Origin: Brevundimonas abyssalis TAR-001
GTDB lineage: Bacteria > Pseudomonadota > Alphaproteobacteria > Caulobacterales > Caulobacteraceae
Assembly (NCBI RefSeq): GCF_000466985.1
Contig: NZ_BATC01000003.1
Location: forward strand, 1 to 64,000
Direction: 5' to 3'
DNA length: 64,000 nt
Both the position numbers and the translations under genes were made by a program. Of this stretch, positions 49,941 to 59,626 are shown piece after piece. The notes beneath the pieces were generated by a model. The model saw only the letters and a program-made list of their open reading frames with translations. It ran no database searches and had not been told where the DNA came from. Position 1 is the first letter of the stretch. Each line of letters starts with the position of its first letter.

Positions 49941-51848
49941 ATGGACACCATCTTCGGCCTGTCGCCGACCCTGTTCTGGACCGGCCTGTTCGTCATCACG
50001 ACCTTCGGGCTCTACATCGGCATCGCCATCTGGGCCCGGGCCGCCAGCACCAACGACTTCTATGTGGCCGGGCACGACGTGCATCCGGTGTTCAACGGCA
50101 TGGCCACCGCCGCCGACTGGATGAGCGCGGCCAGCTTCCTGTCCATGGCCGGGATCATCGCCTTCTCCGGCTATGACGGCTCGGTCTATCTGATGGGCTG
50201 GACCGGCGGCTATGTGCTGCTGGCGCTGTTGCTGGCGCCCTATCTGAGGAAGTTCGGCAAGTTCACCGTGCCGGACTTCATCGGCGACCGGTACTACTCC
50301 CAGACCGCCCGGATCGTGGCGGTGATCTGCGCCCTGTTCATCTCCTTCACCTACATCGCCGGCCAGATGCGCGGGGTGGGCATCGCCTTCTCCAACTTCC
50401 TGAACGTGCCCATCGAGATAGGCGTGATCGTGGGCGCGATCGTGGTGATGTTCTATGCGGTGCTGGGGGGCATGAAGGGCATCACCTACACCCAGGTGGC
50501 GCAATACTGCGTGCTGATCTTCGCCTTCATGGTCCCGGCCATCTTCCTGTCGCTGCAGATCACCGGCTCGCCCATTCCGCAGATGGGATTCGTGGGCAAC
50601 GCCCAGGACGGGACTCCGCTTCTGCTGAGCCTGGACCGAACCCTGACGGACCTGGGATTCTCGGCCTATACCGAGGGGACCAAAGCGCGCATCGACGTCT
50701 TCGCCATCACCCTGGCCCTGATGGTGGGCACCGCGGGCCTGCCTCACGTGATCATCCGCTTCTTCACTGTGCCCAAGGCCTCGGATGCGCGGAAGTCGGC
50801 GGGCTACGCCCTGGCCTTCATCGCCATTCTCTACACCACCGCCCCGGCCGTTGCCGTGTTCGCCCGCTCCAACTTCATCGATACGGTGCACCAGTCGGAG
50901 TACTCGGTGGACGTGCGGCGGGGCGAAGCGACGGCGGCGGAGCAGGGCGAGGGCGCCACGCCCCAGTGGTTCTATAACTGGGAGCGCACCGGCCTTCTGG
51001 AGTTCACCGACAAGGACGGCGACGGGCGCATCCGCTACGCCGCAGACCCGGAGGTCAATGAGGTGACCAAACTGGACCAGGACATCTTCGTCCTGGCCAA
51101 TCCCGAGATCGGCGGCCTGCCCGCCTGGGTCATCGGCCTGGTGGTTGCTGGCGGTCTGGCGGCGGCCCTGTCGACAGCGGCGGGCCTGCTGATGGTCATC
51201 TCCTCGGCGGTGTCCCATGACCTGTGCAAGAAGGTGCTGTTCAAGGGCATGAGCGATGCTCGGGAACTGCTGGTGGCGCGGCTGGCGGCGGTGGTCGCGG
51301 TGCTGATCGCCATTATGGCGGGGATCTATCCGCCCGGCTTCGTGGCGGCGGTGGTGGCCTTCGCCTTCGGCCTGGCGGCGGCCAGCTTCTTCCCGGCCAT
51401 CTTCCTGGGCATCTTCTGGAAGCGCATGAACAAGCACGGGGCCATCTGGGGCATGATCTCGGGCCTGACGGTCACGGGGGCCTATCTGATCCACTTCAAG
51501 GTGGGCTTCTCGCCCATGGTGATCGGCATCACCGCCCTGGTTCTGGCCCTGGCGGTGTTCGTGCTGCACCTGGGCGCGTCCCAGGACAGCGGACGGCGCC
51601 TCACCCCCTTTGCGGCGGCCTCGGCGCTGCTGGTCCTGACCGGGCTGGCGGCGTTCCTCGGGCTGTTCCCCGGGGCGGCCGCGGGGACGCCCGAGGACTG
51701 GTTCCTGGGCATCTCGCCCGAGGGCTTCGGCGCCGTCGGCATGCTCATAAGTTTTGCCGTTTCGATCGTCGTGACCCTGGCCACCCCCGCCCCGCCGGCC
51801 GAGGTCCAGGCCATGGTCGAGGAGATCCGCCTGCCGTCGGCGAATTAG
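49941..51848 (+). CDS. Sodium:solute symporter large subunit (VC_2705 subfamily, acetate-type)
   Basis: A 635-residue SSS-family transporter with about 13 membrane helices, including TAADWMSAASFLSMAGIIAF, ITYTQVAQYCVLIFAF and HVIIRFFTVPKASDARKSAG. A soluble loop at about residues 315-375 contains DKDGDGRIRY, an EF-hand-like calcium loop characteristic of this subfamily. With the small DUF4212 subunit it probably takes up acetate or another short carboxylate, matching the acs gene at 3.4 kb. A triple 9-bp repeat and an inverted repeat follow the stop. Confidence 0.92.
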   Translation: MDTIFGLSPTLFWTGLFVITTFGLYIGIAIWARAASTNDFYVAGHDVHPVFNGMATAADWMSAASFLSMAGIIAFSGYDGSVYLMGWTGGYVLLALLLAPYLRKFGKFTVPDFIGDRYYSQTARIVAVICALFISFTYIAGQMRGVGIAFSNFLNVPIEIGVIVGAIVVMFYAVLGGMKGITYTQVAQYCVLIFAFMVPAIFLSLQITGSPIPQMGFVGNAQDGTPLLLSLDRTLTDLGFSAYTEGTKARIDVFAITLALMVGTAGLPHVIIRFFTVPKASDARKSAGYALAFIAILYTTAPAVAVFARSNFIDTVHQSEYSVDVRRGEATAAEQGEGATPQWFYNWERTGLLEFTDKDGDGRIRYAADPEVNEVTKLDQDIFVLANPEIGGLPAWVIGLVVAGGLAAALSTAAGLLMVISSAVSHDLCKKVLFKGMSDARELLVARLAAVVAVLIAIMAGIYPPGFVAAVVAFAFGLAAASFFPAIFLGIFWKRMNKHGAIWGMISGLTVTGAYLIHFKVGFSPMVIGITALVLALAVFVLHLGASQDSGRRLTPFAAASALLVLTGLAAFLGLFPGAAAGTPEDWFLGISPEGFGAVGMLISFAVSIVVTLATPAPPAEVQAMVEEIRLPSAN

Positions 51849-51868
51849 ACTCCGGGGCAAAAAACAGG

Positions 51869-51895
51869 GTCTGAATCGTCTGAATAGTCTGAATG
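51869..51895. repeat. Three tandem 9-bp repeats
   Basis: GTCTGAATC, GTCTGAATA and GTCTGAATG follow one another 20 bp beyond the symporter stop. Confidence 0.8.
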
Positions 51896-51918
51896 CGCCG
51901 CCCGCCCGCATGGGCCGG

Positions 51919-51960
51919 GTGAGACTCTTCGCTCAAAAAAGAGTGCAATGAGAGTCTCAC
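51919..51960. repeat. 10-bp inverted repeat downstream of the symporter
   Basis: GTGAGACTCT and AGAGTCTCAC enclose 22 bases that themselves hold CTC-AAAAAA-GAG. It may form the terminator structure of the symporter operon; the rest of 51961-52091 shows nothing recognisable. Confidence 0.7.
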
Positions 51961-52091
51961 TGCGCGCTCAATCCTCCGTTCCCTGCGCAGACTAGCAGGG
52001 TGGGGGAGGGGCGGGGCGAAACAGGGGCCTCGCCAGCCGCAATCCCTTGCGGGGCTTGCGACTGGCTTGGGGAAGTGCGGGGATTACCGGC

Positions 52092-54029
52092 CTAGTCGTC
52101 CCGCACGTGTTCGTTGAGGAAGGCCAGATAGGCTTCCTGTGCGGTGATGCGGTTCTCGCGGCGCAGGAAGCCGTGACCCTCGTCGGGGAACAGGACATAT
52201 TCCACCGGCACATCGTTGGCGCGGATGGCGGCGACCAGTTCGTCGCTTTCCACCTGAAGCACGCGCGGGTCATTGGCGCCCTGGACCACCAGCATGGGCC
52301 GGACGATGTTGGAGGCGTGGAACAGGGGCGAGATGCGGCGGTGGCGCTCGGCGTCGGTGGCCGGGTCTCCCATCTCGTCATAGAGGGCGTCCCGCTGGGC
52401 GCCCCACCACGGCGGGATGGACTCCAGTGTGCGCACCCAGTTGGTGACACCGAAGATGTTGACCCCCGCCTCGAAGGCTTCCGGGTGGAAGGCCAGGGCC
52501 GCAGCCGTGATGTAGCCGCCGTAGGACCCGCCCATCACCGCCACCTGATCGTCGGCAACCCAGTCCTGCTCGCGCAGCCACTGGCCGCCGTCGACGATGT
52601 CCTGAAGGTCGGCCTCGCCGTGGGCGCGGTCGTCCATGTGGAAGAAGGTCTTGCCGTAGCCGGACGAACCCCGGTTGTTGGCGCCCAGCACCGCATAGCC
52701 GTGATTGACCAGATGCTGGACCATGGCCGAATAGCCGCGCCGGGTCTGGCCGCCCGGGCCGCCATGCACCAGCACCAGCGCGGGGACCGGATTGTCGGCC
52801 GAGGCGCCGCGGGGGCGATACAGCACCGCCGGGATCTCCACCCCGTCCGAGGCGCGGTAGCGGACGATGACAGCCTCCACCAGATCGCTTTCGGCGATGG
52901 CGGGGTTCAGGGCCGTGGTCAGGCGTCGCGCCTGTCCGGTCGCCATGTCCGCCACGAACACGTCCGACGGCGAAGTGTCGGAGGAGACGGTGAAGGCGAC
53001 TGTGCTCTCGTCGTCATTGAAACGCACCTGGGCGATGTCGCCGTCCGGCACGCCGGTGAGGGCGACGGGCTGATTGGTGGTGGTGTCCAGCAGAGTCAGT
53101 TGGGTGGAGGCGTCGGCGTTGACGGCGGACACCCGGTAGCGGCCGGACGGCGAGAAAGCGACGTACATCACGTCCCAGTCCGCCGCGAGGAAGGGGGTCT
53201 TCTCGCCGGTGGCGAGGTCGTGGCGCCACGCCTGGTTGAACTCGCCGTGCGCGTTGGTGGCGTAGATCAGGGCCGCACTGTCGGGGGTGAAGTCGTAGGT
53301 CCCGTGGGCGACATTGCCTTCATGTTCTGTGATCAGCACCGGCTCGCCGCCGCTCTGCAGGTCCACCACATAGACGTCGGAATCGGCGGAGGTGATGGGC
53401 TTGTCCATGGCCAGCCAGCGCCCGTCGCGCGAGATGGCCGAGATGAACATGCCGGGGTTCTCGTACACCAGCCGGCTCTCATAGGTGGCCGCGTCATAGG
53501 CGTAGAGGTCGAAAACCTGCGGGTCGCGGGCGTTGGAGGTGATCCAGAAGGTGGCGCCGTCGGCGCTCCAGCCCAGCAGGTCGGCCTTGACGTTCTCGCC
53601 CGGCGTCAGGTCGCGGACGGATCCGTCCTCCTCGCGCACATAGACATGGGTCAGTTCGCTGCCGCCGCCGCCGGAATCGGCGGTCAGCAGCACCCGGCCG
53701 TCGTTGGGAAAGTAGCTCTCGGCGAAGGTGGCCACGTCGGTGGAGGCGCTGAGCGGGACCGGATCGCCGCCGGCTATGGGCAGGGCCCATGCGTTGAACA
53801 CGCCGGTGCGGTCGCTGGAGATCAGGATCGAGGACCCGTCCGGCGAGAAGGCCGCGCCCGACGGGCTGGCCATGCCATAGCTGGTGGTCTCGAAGAACTG
53901 GGCGGCGGTGTAGGTGCGCGGCGCTTCGGCCGATGCGGACGCCTGGGCCAGAGCCGGGGCGGGGGCGATCAGGGCGGGAACGGCGGCGGTCAGGGCGAGC
54001 GCCGAGACCAGGCAGGCGAGCTTACGCAT
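52092..54029 (-). CDS. Secreted S9 family prolyl oligopeptidase
   Basis: A 645-residue exported serine peptidase. The signal peptide ends near APALAQ. Residues of about 40-370 form a beta-propeller (repeats such as GAAFSPDGSSILISSDR and YVAFSPSGRYRVSAV). The alpha/beta-hydrolase domain has the nucleophile loop MGGSYGGYITAA, the acid in VQGANDPRVLQVES and the histidine in PDEGHGFLRRENR. It should hydrolyse short peptides in the periplasm or outside. It is divergent from the OafA-like acyltransferase gene. Confidence 0.94.
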   Translation of the reverse strand: MRKLACLVSALALTAAVPALIAPAPALAQASASAEAPRTYTAAQFFETTSYGMASPSGAAFSPDGSSILISSDRTGVFNAWALPIAGGDPVPLSASTDVATFAESYFPNDGRVLLTADSGGGGSELTHVYVREEDGSVRDLTPGENVKADLLGWSADGATFWITSNARDPQVFDLYAYDAATYESRLVYENPGMFISAISRDGRWLAMDKPITSADSDVYVVDLQSGGEPVLITEHEGNVAHGTYDFTPDSAALIYATNAHGEFNQAWRHDLATGEKTPFLAADWDVMYVAFSPSGRYRVSAVNADASTQLTLLDTTTNQPVALTGVPDGDIAQVRFNDDESTVAFTVSSDTSPSDVFVADMATGQARRLTTALNPAIAESDLVEAVIVRYRASDGVEIPAVLYRPRGASADNPVPALVLVHGGPGGQTRRGYSAMVQHLVNHGYAVLGANNRGSSGYGKTFFHMDDRAHGEADLQDIVDGGQWLREQDWVADDQVAVMGGSYGGYITAAALAFHPEAFEAGVNIFGVTNWVRTLESIPPWWGAQRDALYDEMGDPATDAERHRRISPLFHASNIVRPMLVVQGANDPRVLQVESDELVAAIRANDVPVEYVLFPDEGHGFLRRENRITAQEAYLAFLNEHVRDD

Positions 54030-54173
54030 GGAAAACCCCTCTATCGATGATGATCTCTAGAGGCGTCATCCCATCACGGCGGATGCAGGCTGTCGCGGAA
54101 TTAATCGCCGGTCGTTGAGCCGACGGTAACCGGGACCGTGGCAGGGAGAGCGCTTAACTGCCGGGGAACGCCC

Positions 54174-56167
54174 ATGTCCGTCGCGCCAGCGCGCACCGAT
54201 CGTCGCGGAGACATCCAGGGCCTGAGGGCCGTCGGCGCCTTGCTGGTCGCCGTGTTTCACATCTGGTTCGCCCGGGTGTCCGGCGGGGTGGACGTGTTCT
54301 TCGTGGTGTCCGGTTTCCTGCTGATCGGCTCGCTGGGCCGGGAGGCGGTGGCCAAGGGCTCGGTGGACGTGATCCGCTACGCCGCCAAGCTGGCCAAGCG
54401 GCTGTTGCCCGCGTCCCTGTTCGTGCTGGTGGTCATCGTCCTGACCGCGCCGCTGTGGGCGCCGGGCGTGCGGTGGGAGCCCTACGCCAAACATGTGATC
54501 GCCTCGGCCGCCTATCTGGAGAACTGGTACCTGATCCGGTTCTCCACCGACTATCTGACCCGCGACGCGGCCACCGCGCCGGTGCAGCACTACTGGGCCA
54601 TGGCGGTGCAGGTGCAGGCGCTGGCCTTCTTCGGCGTGGCCATGTGGGGCCTGGCCTGGGCGCTGGGCAAGACCGCCATCGACCGCACCAAGGCGGTGAC
54701 GGGGTTCCTGATCCTGATGTTCGTGGGCTCGCTGGCCTGGTCGGTGATCCATACGGCGCGGGACCAGCCCGCCGCCTATTTCGACACCTTCGCCCGGCTG
54801 TGGGAGTTCGCCCTGGGCGGCATCGTCGCCCTGATCCTGCCGCGGCTGAAGCTGGGCGAGGGGATGCGGCTGATCGTCGGCTGGCTGGGCCTGGCCTGAT
54901 CGTGTCGTGCGGGTTCCTGCTGCAGGTCTCCACCGTGTTTCCCGGCTATGCGGCCCTGTGGCCGACGCTGGGCGCGGCCATGGTGCTGATCGGCGGCCTG
55001 GGCGCCAGCCGCTTCGGCGTGGCGCGGCTGCTGGGGAGCCGTCCGTTCACCTGGCTGGGGGACCGGTCCTATGGGCTGTATCTGTGGCACTGGCCGATCC
55101 TGCTGGCGTATCTGGCGATCAGCGAACGCACGGTGGCCACCCCGCTGGCGGGGCTGGTGATCATGGGCGCGTCCGTCCTCGCGGCGGACCTGACCCTGCG
55201 TTTCATCGAGGGGCCGACGCGGTATCTCAGCGACGCAAAACCCTGGCGCATCCTGATCGCCGGGGCCGCCGCCGTGGCGGTGGCCGGCGGGGTCGCCGTG
55301 GGCTGGATCGGCTACACCAAATTCCAGGCCCGCGCCGAGTGGGCGCGGCTGGCGGATGCGGAGGCCTATCCCGGCGCCGCCGCCTTCGGACGCGACATTC
55401 CCGAAGCGCCCGTGACGCCGGGCCCGTTCACCGTGCGCGCCGACCGGCCCGAGCTCTACGACAACGGCTGCCACCAGTCCGAGACCGGGACCGCCACGCC
55501 GAACTGCGTCTATGGCGACCCGGACGCGCCCTACACCCTGGCGGTGGTGGGCGGCTCGCACGTGACCCAGTGGTTTCCGGCCCTGCAGGGCGCGGTGGAG
55601 GGCTCGGAGTGGAAGCTGATGATCTTCACCAAGAGCGCCTGCCTGTTCCGCGAGACGCCGGAGCCGCACGAGCCGCCGTCCTGCGCCGTGTGGAACCGCA
55701 ACGTCATGGCCGAGCTGGAGCGCCTCCGCCCCGACGCGATCTTCACCACCACCACGCGCGGCGAATATGCGGCCGACGAGATCGCGCCGGGCTATGTGGA
55801 CCGCTGGCGCGAGCTGGAGGCGCTGGGCATCCCAATCGTGGGCATGCGCGACACGCCGTGGTTCCAGTTCGATGTGGCGGAATGCGTGGAGCGGTTCGGT
55901 CGGGATGCGGCGCGCTGCTCACGGGCGCGGACGGACCTGCTGTCGCCGGAGAACCCCACGCTGCAGGTGACGGAGATCGAGGGTCTGTATCCGCTCGATT
56001 TCTCGCGCTTCTTCTGTGACGAGACCACCTGTCCGGCGGTTATGGGCAATGTGATGGTCTATCACGACACCCACCACTTCGGATCGACCTACGCCCGCTC
56101 GCTGGCTCCGATGCTGAGGGACGAACTGATGCCCGTGCTGGACCGGATCGCAGGCAGGAATCCCTGA
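54174..56167 (+). CDS. OafA-like acyltransferase with SGNH domain (frameshifted)
   Basis: Two frames make one protein of about 664 residues. The N-terminal acyltransferase 3 domain starts RGDIQGLRAVGALLVAVFHI and has about ten membrane helices (to about residue 360, including RSYGLYLWHWPILLAYLA). A periplasmic SGNH hydrolase-like domain follows, with the nucleophile loop VVGGSHVTQW and the C-terminal D-x-x-H in YHDTHHFGSTYARS. The product probably O-acetylates a surface polysaccharide. The frame breaks at the G-pair 54893-54894; one base restores WLGLGLIVSCG. ATG 54174 has GGGGAA upstream. The break is probably a sequencing error. Confidence 0.9.
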
Positions 56168-56302
56168 CCGCTCATCCCCGCGAAAGCGGGGACCCAGTGC
56201 TTTGGGTGTTGCAGCGGGCCAGATCCATCATCTTTCGGCAGTCCTGGAACACCAGCGTCAAGCTGGACAGAACTGGGTCCCGGCTTTCGCCGGGATGAGC
56301 GG
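56168..56302. repeat. REP-like palindromic element, copy 1 (full)
   Basis: A left arm (56168-56198) and a right arm (56272-56302) are near-perfect 31-bp inverted copies, each able to fold on CCCCGC/GCGGGG-type sequence and ending toward the centre in CCCAGT or ACTGGG. About 73 bp lie between the arms. Other copies are at 59093-59219 and 59566-59617. Confidence 0.9.
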
Positions 56303-56311
56303 TGAATTCTA

Positions 56312-57433
56312 ATGAGCAACACCACCTTCACTGACTCCGACCGCACCGACGGCGTGGAGCCGGACATGGTCGATCAGGACGCGGCGCCGAAGTCGGTCGC
56401 CCCGAAAGGCGACGTGGTCCCCATGAACATGATCCAGGCGCTGAACTCGGCCCTGGACGTGAAGATGGCCGAGGACGGCAATGTGCTGAGCTTCGGCGAG
56501 GACACGGGCTATTTCGGCGGCGTGTTCCGGGTCACCGACAAGCTGCAGGCCAAGCACGGCATGACCCGCAGCTTCGACGCCCCCATCAGCGAATGCGGCA
56601 TCGTGGCCGCCGCCATCGGCATGGGCGCCTACGGCCTGCGCCCGGTGGTGGAGATCCAGTTCGCCGACTACATCTATCCGGCCTACGACCAGATCGTGTC
56701 CGAGGCGGCCAAGCTGCGCTACCGCTCGGCGGGCATGTTCACCGCCCCCATCGTGGTGCGCTCGCCCTATGGCGGCGGCATCTTCGGCGGCCAGACCCAT
56801 AGCCAGAGTCCGGAAAGCCTGTTCACCCACATCGCCGGGCTGAAGGTGGTGATCCCCTCCAGCCCGTATGACGCCAAGGGCCTGCTGATCGCCGCCATCG
56901 AGGACGACGATCCGGTGATCTTCCTGGAGCCCAAGCGGCTGTACAACGGCCCCTTCGACGGCTGGCACGAGAAGCCGGTGTCGCCGTGGAAGGCGCAGGA
57001 TCTGGCCCAGGTCCCCACCGGCAAATATGTGGAGCCCATCGGCAAGGCGCGGGTGATGCGCGAAGGCGCCGACGTCACCATCCTGGCCTACGGGACCATG
57101 GTCTGGGTGGCGCTGGCGGGCGCCGAGCACGCGGGGGTCGACGCCGAGGTGATCGACCTGCGGACGCTGGTGCCGCTGGACATCGCGGCCATCGAGGCGA
57201 GCGTGAAGAAGACCGGCCGCTGCGTCATCGTGCACGAGGCGCCGCGTACCAGCGGTTATGGGGGCGAACTGTCGGCGCTGGTGCAGGAGCGGTGCTTCTA
57301 TCATCTGGAGGCGCCCATCGCGCGGGTGACCGGATGGGACACGCCCTATCCCCACGCCTTCGAGTGGGAATATTTCCCCGGCCCGCAGCGCGTGGCCGAC
57401 GCCCTGAAAGCCGTCATGAGCGGGGGACGCTGA
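56312..57433 (+). CDS. bkdA2: Branched-chain 2-oxoacid dehydrogenase E1 beta subunit
   Basis: A 373-residue transketolase-like beta subunit. Family motifs are MNMIQALNSALD, LSFGEDTGYFGGVFRVT, SFDAPISECGIVAAAIGMG, VVEIQFADYIYPAYDQIVSE and RSPYGGGIFGGQTHSQSPE, which favour the branched-chain over the pyruvate enzyme. It needs an E1 alpha partner, which is normally next to it but is not in this window. E2 starts one base after its stop, and E3 (lpd) lies 2.7 kb downstream. A repeat element ends 9 bp before the ATG, so the operon was apparently cut or rearranged here. Confidence 0.93.
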   Translation: MSNTTFTDSDRTDGVEPDMVDQDAAPKSVAPKGDVVPMNMIQALNSALDVKMAEDGNVLSFGEDTGYFGGVFRVTDKLQAKHGMTRSFDAPISECGIVAAAIGMGAYGLRPVVEIQFADYIYPAYDQIVSEAAKLRYRSAGMFTAPIVVRSPYGGGIFGGQTHSQSPESLFTHIAGLKVVIPSSPYDAKGLLIAAIEDDDPVIFLEPKRLYNGPFDGWHEKPVSPWKAQDLAQVPTGKYVEPIGKARVMREGADVTILAYGTMVWVALAGAEHAGVDAEVIDLRTLVPLDIAAIEASVKKTGRCVIVHEAPRTSGYGGELSALVQERCFYHLEAPIARVTGWDTPYPHAFEWEYFPGPQRVADALKAVMSGGR

Positions 57434-57434
57434 T

Positions 57435-59078
57435 ATGGGACGCTATGTGTTCAAGCTGCCCGACGTGGGCGAAGGCACCGCCGAGGCCGAACTGGTGGCC
57501 TGGCATGTGAAGGTGGGCGACGTGGTCGAGGAAGACCAGGTCATCGCCGACGTCATGACCGACAAGGCCACGGTGGAGCTGACCAGCCCGGTGGCGGGCA
57601 AGGTCACCGCCGCCCATGGCGAACCGGGCCAGCAGCTGGCCGTGGGATCGCCGCTGGTGGAGTTCGAGGTGGCGGGCGCGGGCAACGCCGAGGCGGCCGC
57701 CCCCGCTCCTGTTGCGAAGCCGGCGGACGCTCCGGCCCCGCAACCGACGTCGGAACCCGCCGCTCCGCCCCCTGCGAAGGATGAGGCGCCGGCCGCGCCC
57801 ACCGCCGGTGTCGGCCGCGTGTTCAAGCTGCCCGACGTGGGCGAAGGCACCGCCGAGGCCGAGCTGGTCAGCTGGCACGTGAAGGTCGGGGACGCGGTCG
57901 AGGAAGACCAGATCCTGGCCGAGGTCATGACCGACAAGGCCACCGTCGAGATCACCAGCCCCGTCGCCGGGACCATCGCGGTCCTGCACGGCGAGCCGGG
58001 TCAGGCCCTGGCCGTCGGCGGGCCGCTGGTGAGTTTCGCGGGGGAGGCCGGGTCGTCCGAGCCCGCCGCCCCGGTCGCTGCTCCCGCCCCGAGCGCGGCG
58101 AAATCGGCGCCTGCGCCGGAGAAAGCCGCCTCAAGGCCGTCTTCGTCACAGCCCGCCAAGGCGCGTGACGCCGTCGCCCGTCAGGCCCAGACCCCCGGCG
58201 TGCGCCCGCTGGCCTCGCCGGCGGTGCGTCAGCGGGCCCGCGACATGGGCGTGGAACTCCAGTTCGTGCCCGGCTCCGGCCCCGGCGGCCGCATCGAGCA
58301 CTCCGATCTGGACGCCTTCCTGTCGGGCGGATCGGCCCCGGCGGCGGCGTCCTCGGGCGGCTCGCTCTATGCGGCGGCGGAGGGGACCACCGAGACCCGC
58401 ATCATCGGCCTGCGCCGCAAGATCGCGGAGAAGATGGCCGACAGCGTCCGGCGCATTCCGCACATCACCTACGTCGAGGAGATCGACGTCACGGCGCTGG
58501 AGGCGCTGCGGGCGCACATGAACGCCACGAAGGCGAAGGACCAGCCCAAGCTGAACGTCCTGCCCTTCATCGCCCGCGCCATCGTGGTGGCCCTGCGCGA
58601 CCAGCCGACCATCAACAGCCACTATGACGACGAGGGCGGCATCCTGACCACCCACGCCGCCGTGCATCTGGGCATCGCGGCCCAGACGCCCAACGGCCTG
58701 ATGGTGCCGGTGGTCCGCAACGCCGAGGCGCGCGATCCCTGGGACACGGCCAAGGAGATCGCCCGGGTGGCGAGTGCGGCGAAGGACGGCTCGGCCAAAC
58801 GGGACGAACTGAGCGGCTCCACCATCACCATCACCTCGCTGGGGACCCTGGGCGGGGTGGTGCACACCCCCATCATCAACCACCCGGAGGTGGCCATCGT
58901 CGGCCCCAACAAGATCGCCGATCGCGTGGTGGTGATCGACGGCCAGATGGTGGTGCGCAAGATGATGAACCTGTCGTCCAGCTTCGATCACCGCATCGTC
59001 GACGGCCACGACGCGGCCGTGTTCGTCCAGCGCATCAAGGGCCTGCTGGAGCACCCGGCGACGCTGTGGATGGGGTAG
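57435..59078 (+). CDS. bkdB: Branched-chain 2-oxoacid dehydrogenase E2 with two lipoyl domains
   Basis: A 547-residue dihydrolipoamide acyltransferase. Two near-identical lipoyl domains (about 3-77 and 127-201) carry the lipoylated lysines Lys44 and Lys168 in VMTDKATVE; Ala/Pro-rich linkers follow each. A peripheral subunit-binding domain (RPLASPAVRQRARDMGVEL) at about 255-290 precedes the catalytic domain, which contains the active-site motif SSSFDHRIVDGHDAA. The doubled lipoyl domain is uncommon for branched-chain E2. It begins one base after the E1 beta stop and its 3' end abuts a repeat element. Confidence 0.94.
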   Translation: MGRYVFKLPDVGEGTAEAELVAWHVKVGDVVEEDQVIADVMTDKATVELTSPVAGKVTAAHGEPGQQLAVGSPLVEFEVAGAGNAEAAAPAPVAKPADAPAPQPTSEPAAPPPAKDEAPAAPTAGVGRVFKLPDVGEGTAEAELVSWHVKVGDAVEEDQILAEVMTDKATVEITSPVAGTIAVLHGEPGQALAVGGPLVSFAGEAGSSEPAAPVAAPAPSAAKSAPAPEKAASRPSSSQPAKARDAVARQAQTPGVRPLASPAVRQRARDMGVELQFVPGSGPGGRIEHSDLDAFLSGGSAPAAASSGGSLYAAAEGTTETRIIGLRRKIAEKMADSVRRIPHITYVEEIDVTALEALRAHMNATKAKDQPKLNVLPFIARAIVVALRDQPTINSHYDDEGGILTTHAAVHLGIAAQTPNGLMVPVVRNAEARDPWDTAKEIARVASAAKDGSAKRDELSGSTITITSLGTLGGVVHTPIINHPEVAIVGPNKIADRVVVIDGQMVVRKMMNLSSSFDHRIVDGHDAAVFVQRIKGLLEHPATLWMG

Positions 59079-59092
59079 CGTTCCTTTTCTTT

Positions 59093-59219
59093 CCGCTCAT
59101 CCCCGCGAATGCGGGGACCCAGTGCTTTGGGTGATGAAACCGTGAGAGTTTTGCTGAACCGATCTGCTCCAGCGCCAGGCTGGACAGGACTGGGTCCCCG
59201 CGTTCGCGGGGATGAGCGG
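59093..59219. repeat. REP-like palindromic element, copy 2 (full)
   Basis: Left arm 59093-59123 and right arm 59189-59219 are 31-bp inverted copies of each other; both contain the dyad CCCCGCG...CGCGGGG. It fills the space between the E2 stop and the GIY-YIG gene, whose ATG is 7 bp after the right arm. Confidence 0.92.
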
Positions 59220-59226
59220 CGCTAGA

Positions 59227-59562
59227 ATGGCCTTCTTCACCTACATCGTGGCGAGTGGGCGAAACGGGACGATCTATGTCGGCTCGACCGACGACCTGGT
59301 CACGCGCGTGAACCAGCACAAGAACAAGACCTTCGGAGGCTTCACCGCGAAATACGGCGTGGATCGGCTGGTCTGGTACGAGGTGTTTGACAGCCGTGAG
59401 GCCGCGTTCAAGCGCGAGCGCCGGATCAAGAAATGGAATCGGGTCTGGAAGCTGGACTTGATCGAGAAGGCCAATCCCGCTTGGGACGACCTTCATGATC
59501 GGCTGCGCCTGGGCGATCTGGTGGATGCAAAGGACTGGGCTCCGCCCGTCGAGGAAGACTGA
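59227..59562 (+). CDS. Stand-alone GIY-YIG nuclease family protein
   Basis: A 111-residue small nuclease-fold protein. The GIY-YIG motif appears as FTYIVASGRNGTIYVGSTDDL; YKN-type residues follow in LVTRVNQHKNKTFGGFTAKYG, the conserved Glu region is FDSREAAFKRERRIKKWNR. Similar proteins (UPF0213 group) are common and of unclear role. ATG 59227 is chosen; an upstream ATG at 59212 falls inside the repeat arm. The gene lies exactly between two copies of the palindromic right arm, and its last residues (KDWAPPVEED) look like a decayed translation of the same repeat. It probably came in as a cassette between the E2 and E3 genes. Confidence 0.88.
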   Translation: MAFFTYIVASGRNGTIYVGSTDDLVTRVNQHKNKTFGGFTAKYGVDRLVWYEVFDSREAAFKRERRIKKWNRVWKLDLIEKANPAWDDLHDRLRLGDLVDAKDWAPPVEED

Positions 59563-59565
59563 AAC

Positions 59566-59617
59566 GCCGGCGTCAAGCTGGACAGAACTGGGTCCCCGCT
59601 TTCGCGGGGATGAGCGG
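59566..59617. repeat. REP-like element, copy 3 (right half only)
   Basis: The right arm (59587-59617) with its preceding 20 bp (GTCAAGCTGGACAG included) matches the right half of copy 1 almost exactly. No left arm is present. It lies 3 bp after the GIY-YIG stop, in the same orientation as the right arm of copy 2, so the nuclease gene is framed by direct repeats. Confidence 0.88.
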
Positions 59618-59626
59618 AAAAAAAAG

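Noticed and set aside
49617..51911. A 764-codon open frame on the minus strand
   Set aside because: It mirrors the DUF4212 and symporter genes and is rich in His, Arg, Asp and Gln, typical of an antisense shadow.
59212..59226. ATG at 59212 as the GIY-YIG start
   Set aside because: It lies within the repeat arm (GGGGATGAGCGG) and adds MSGAR with no family match; ATG 59227 starts directly before the conserved fold.
56168..59617. Palindromic arms as a CRISPR array
   Set aside because: Only a few arms exist, in inverted pairs with irregular spacing and similar centres; no cas genes.
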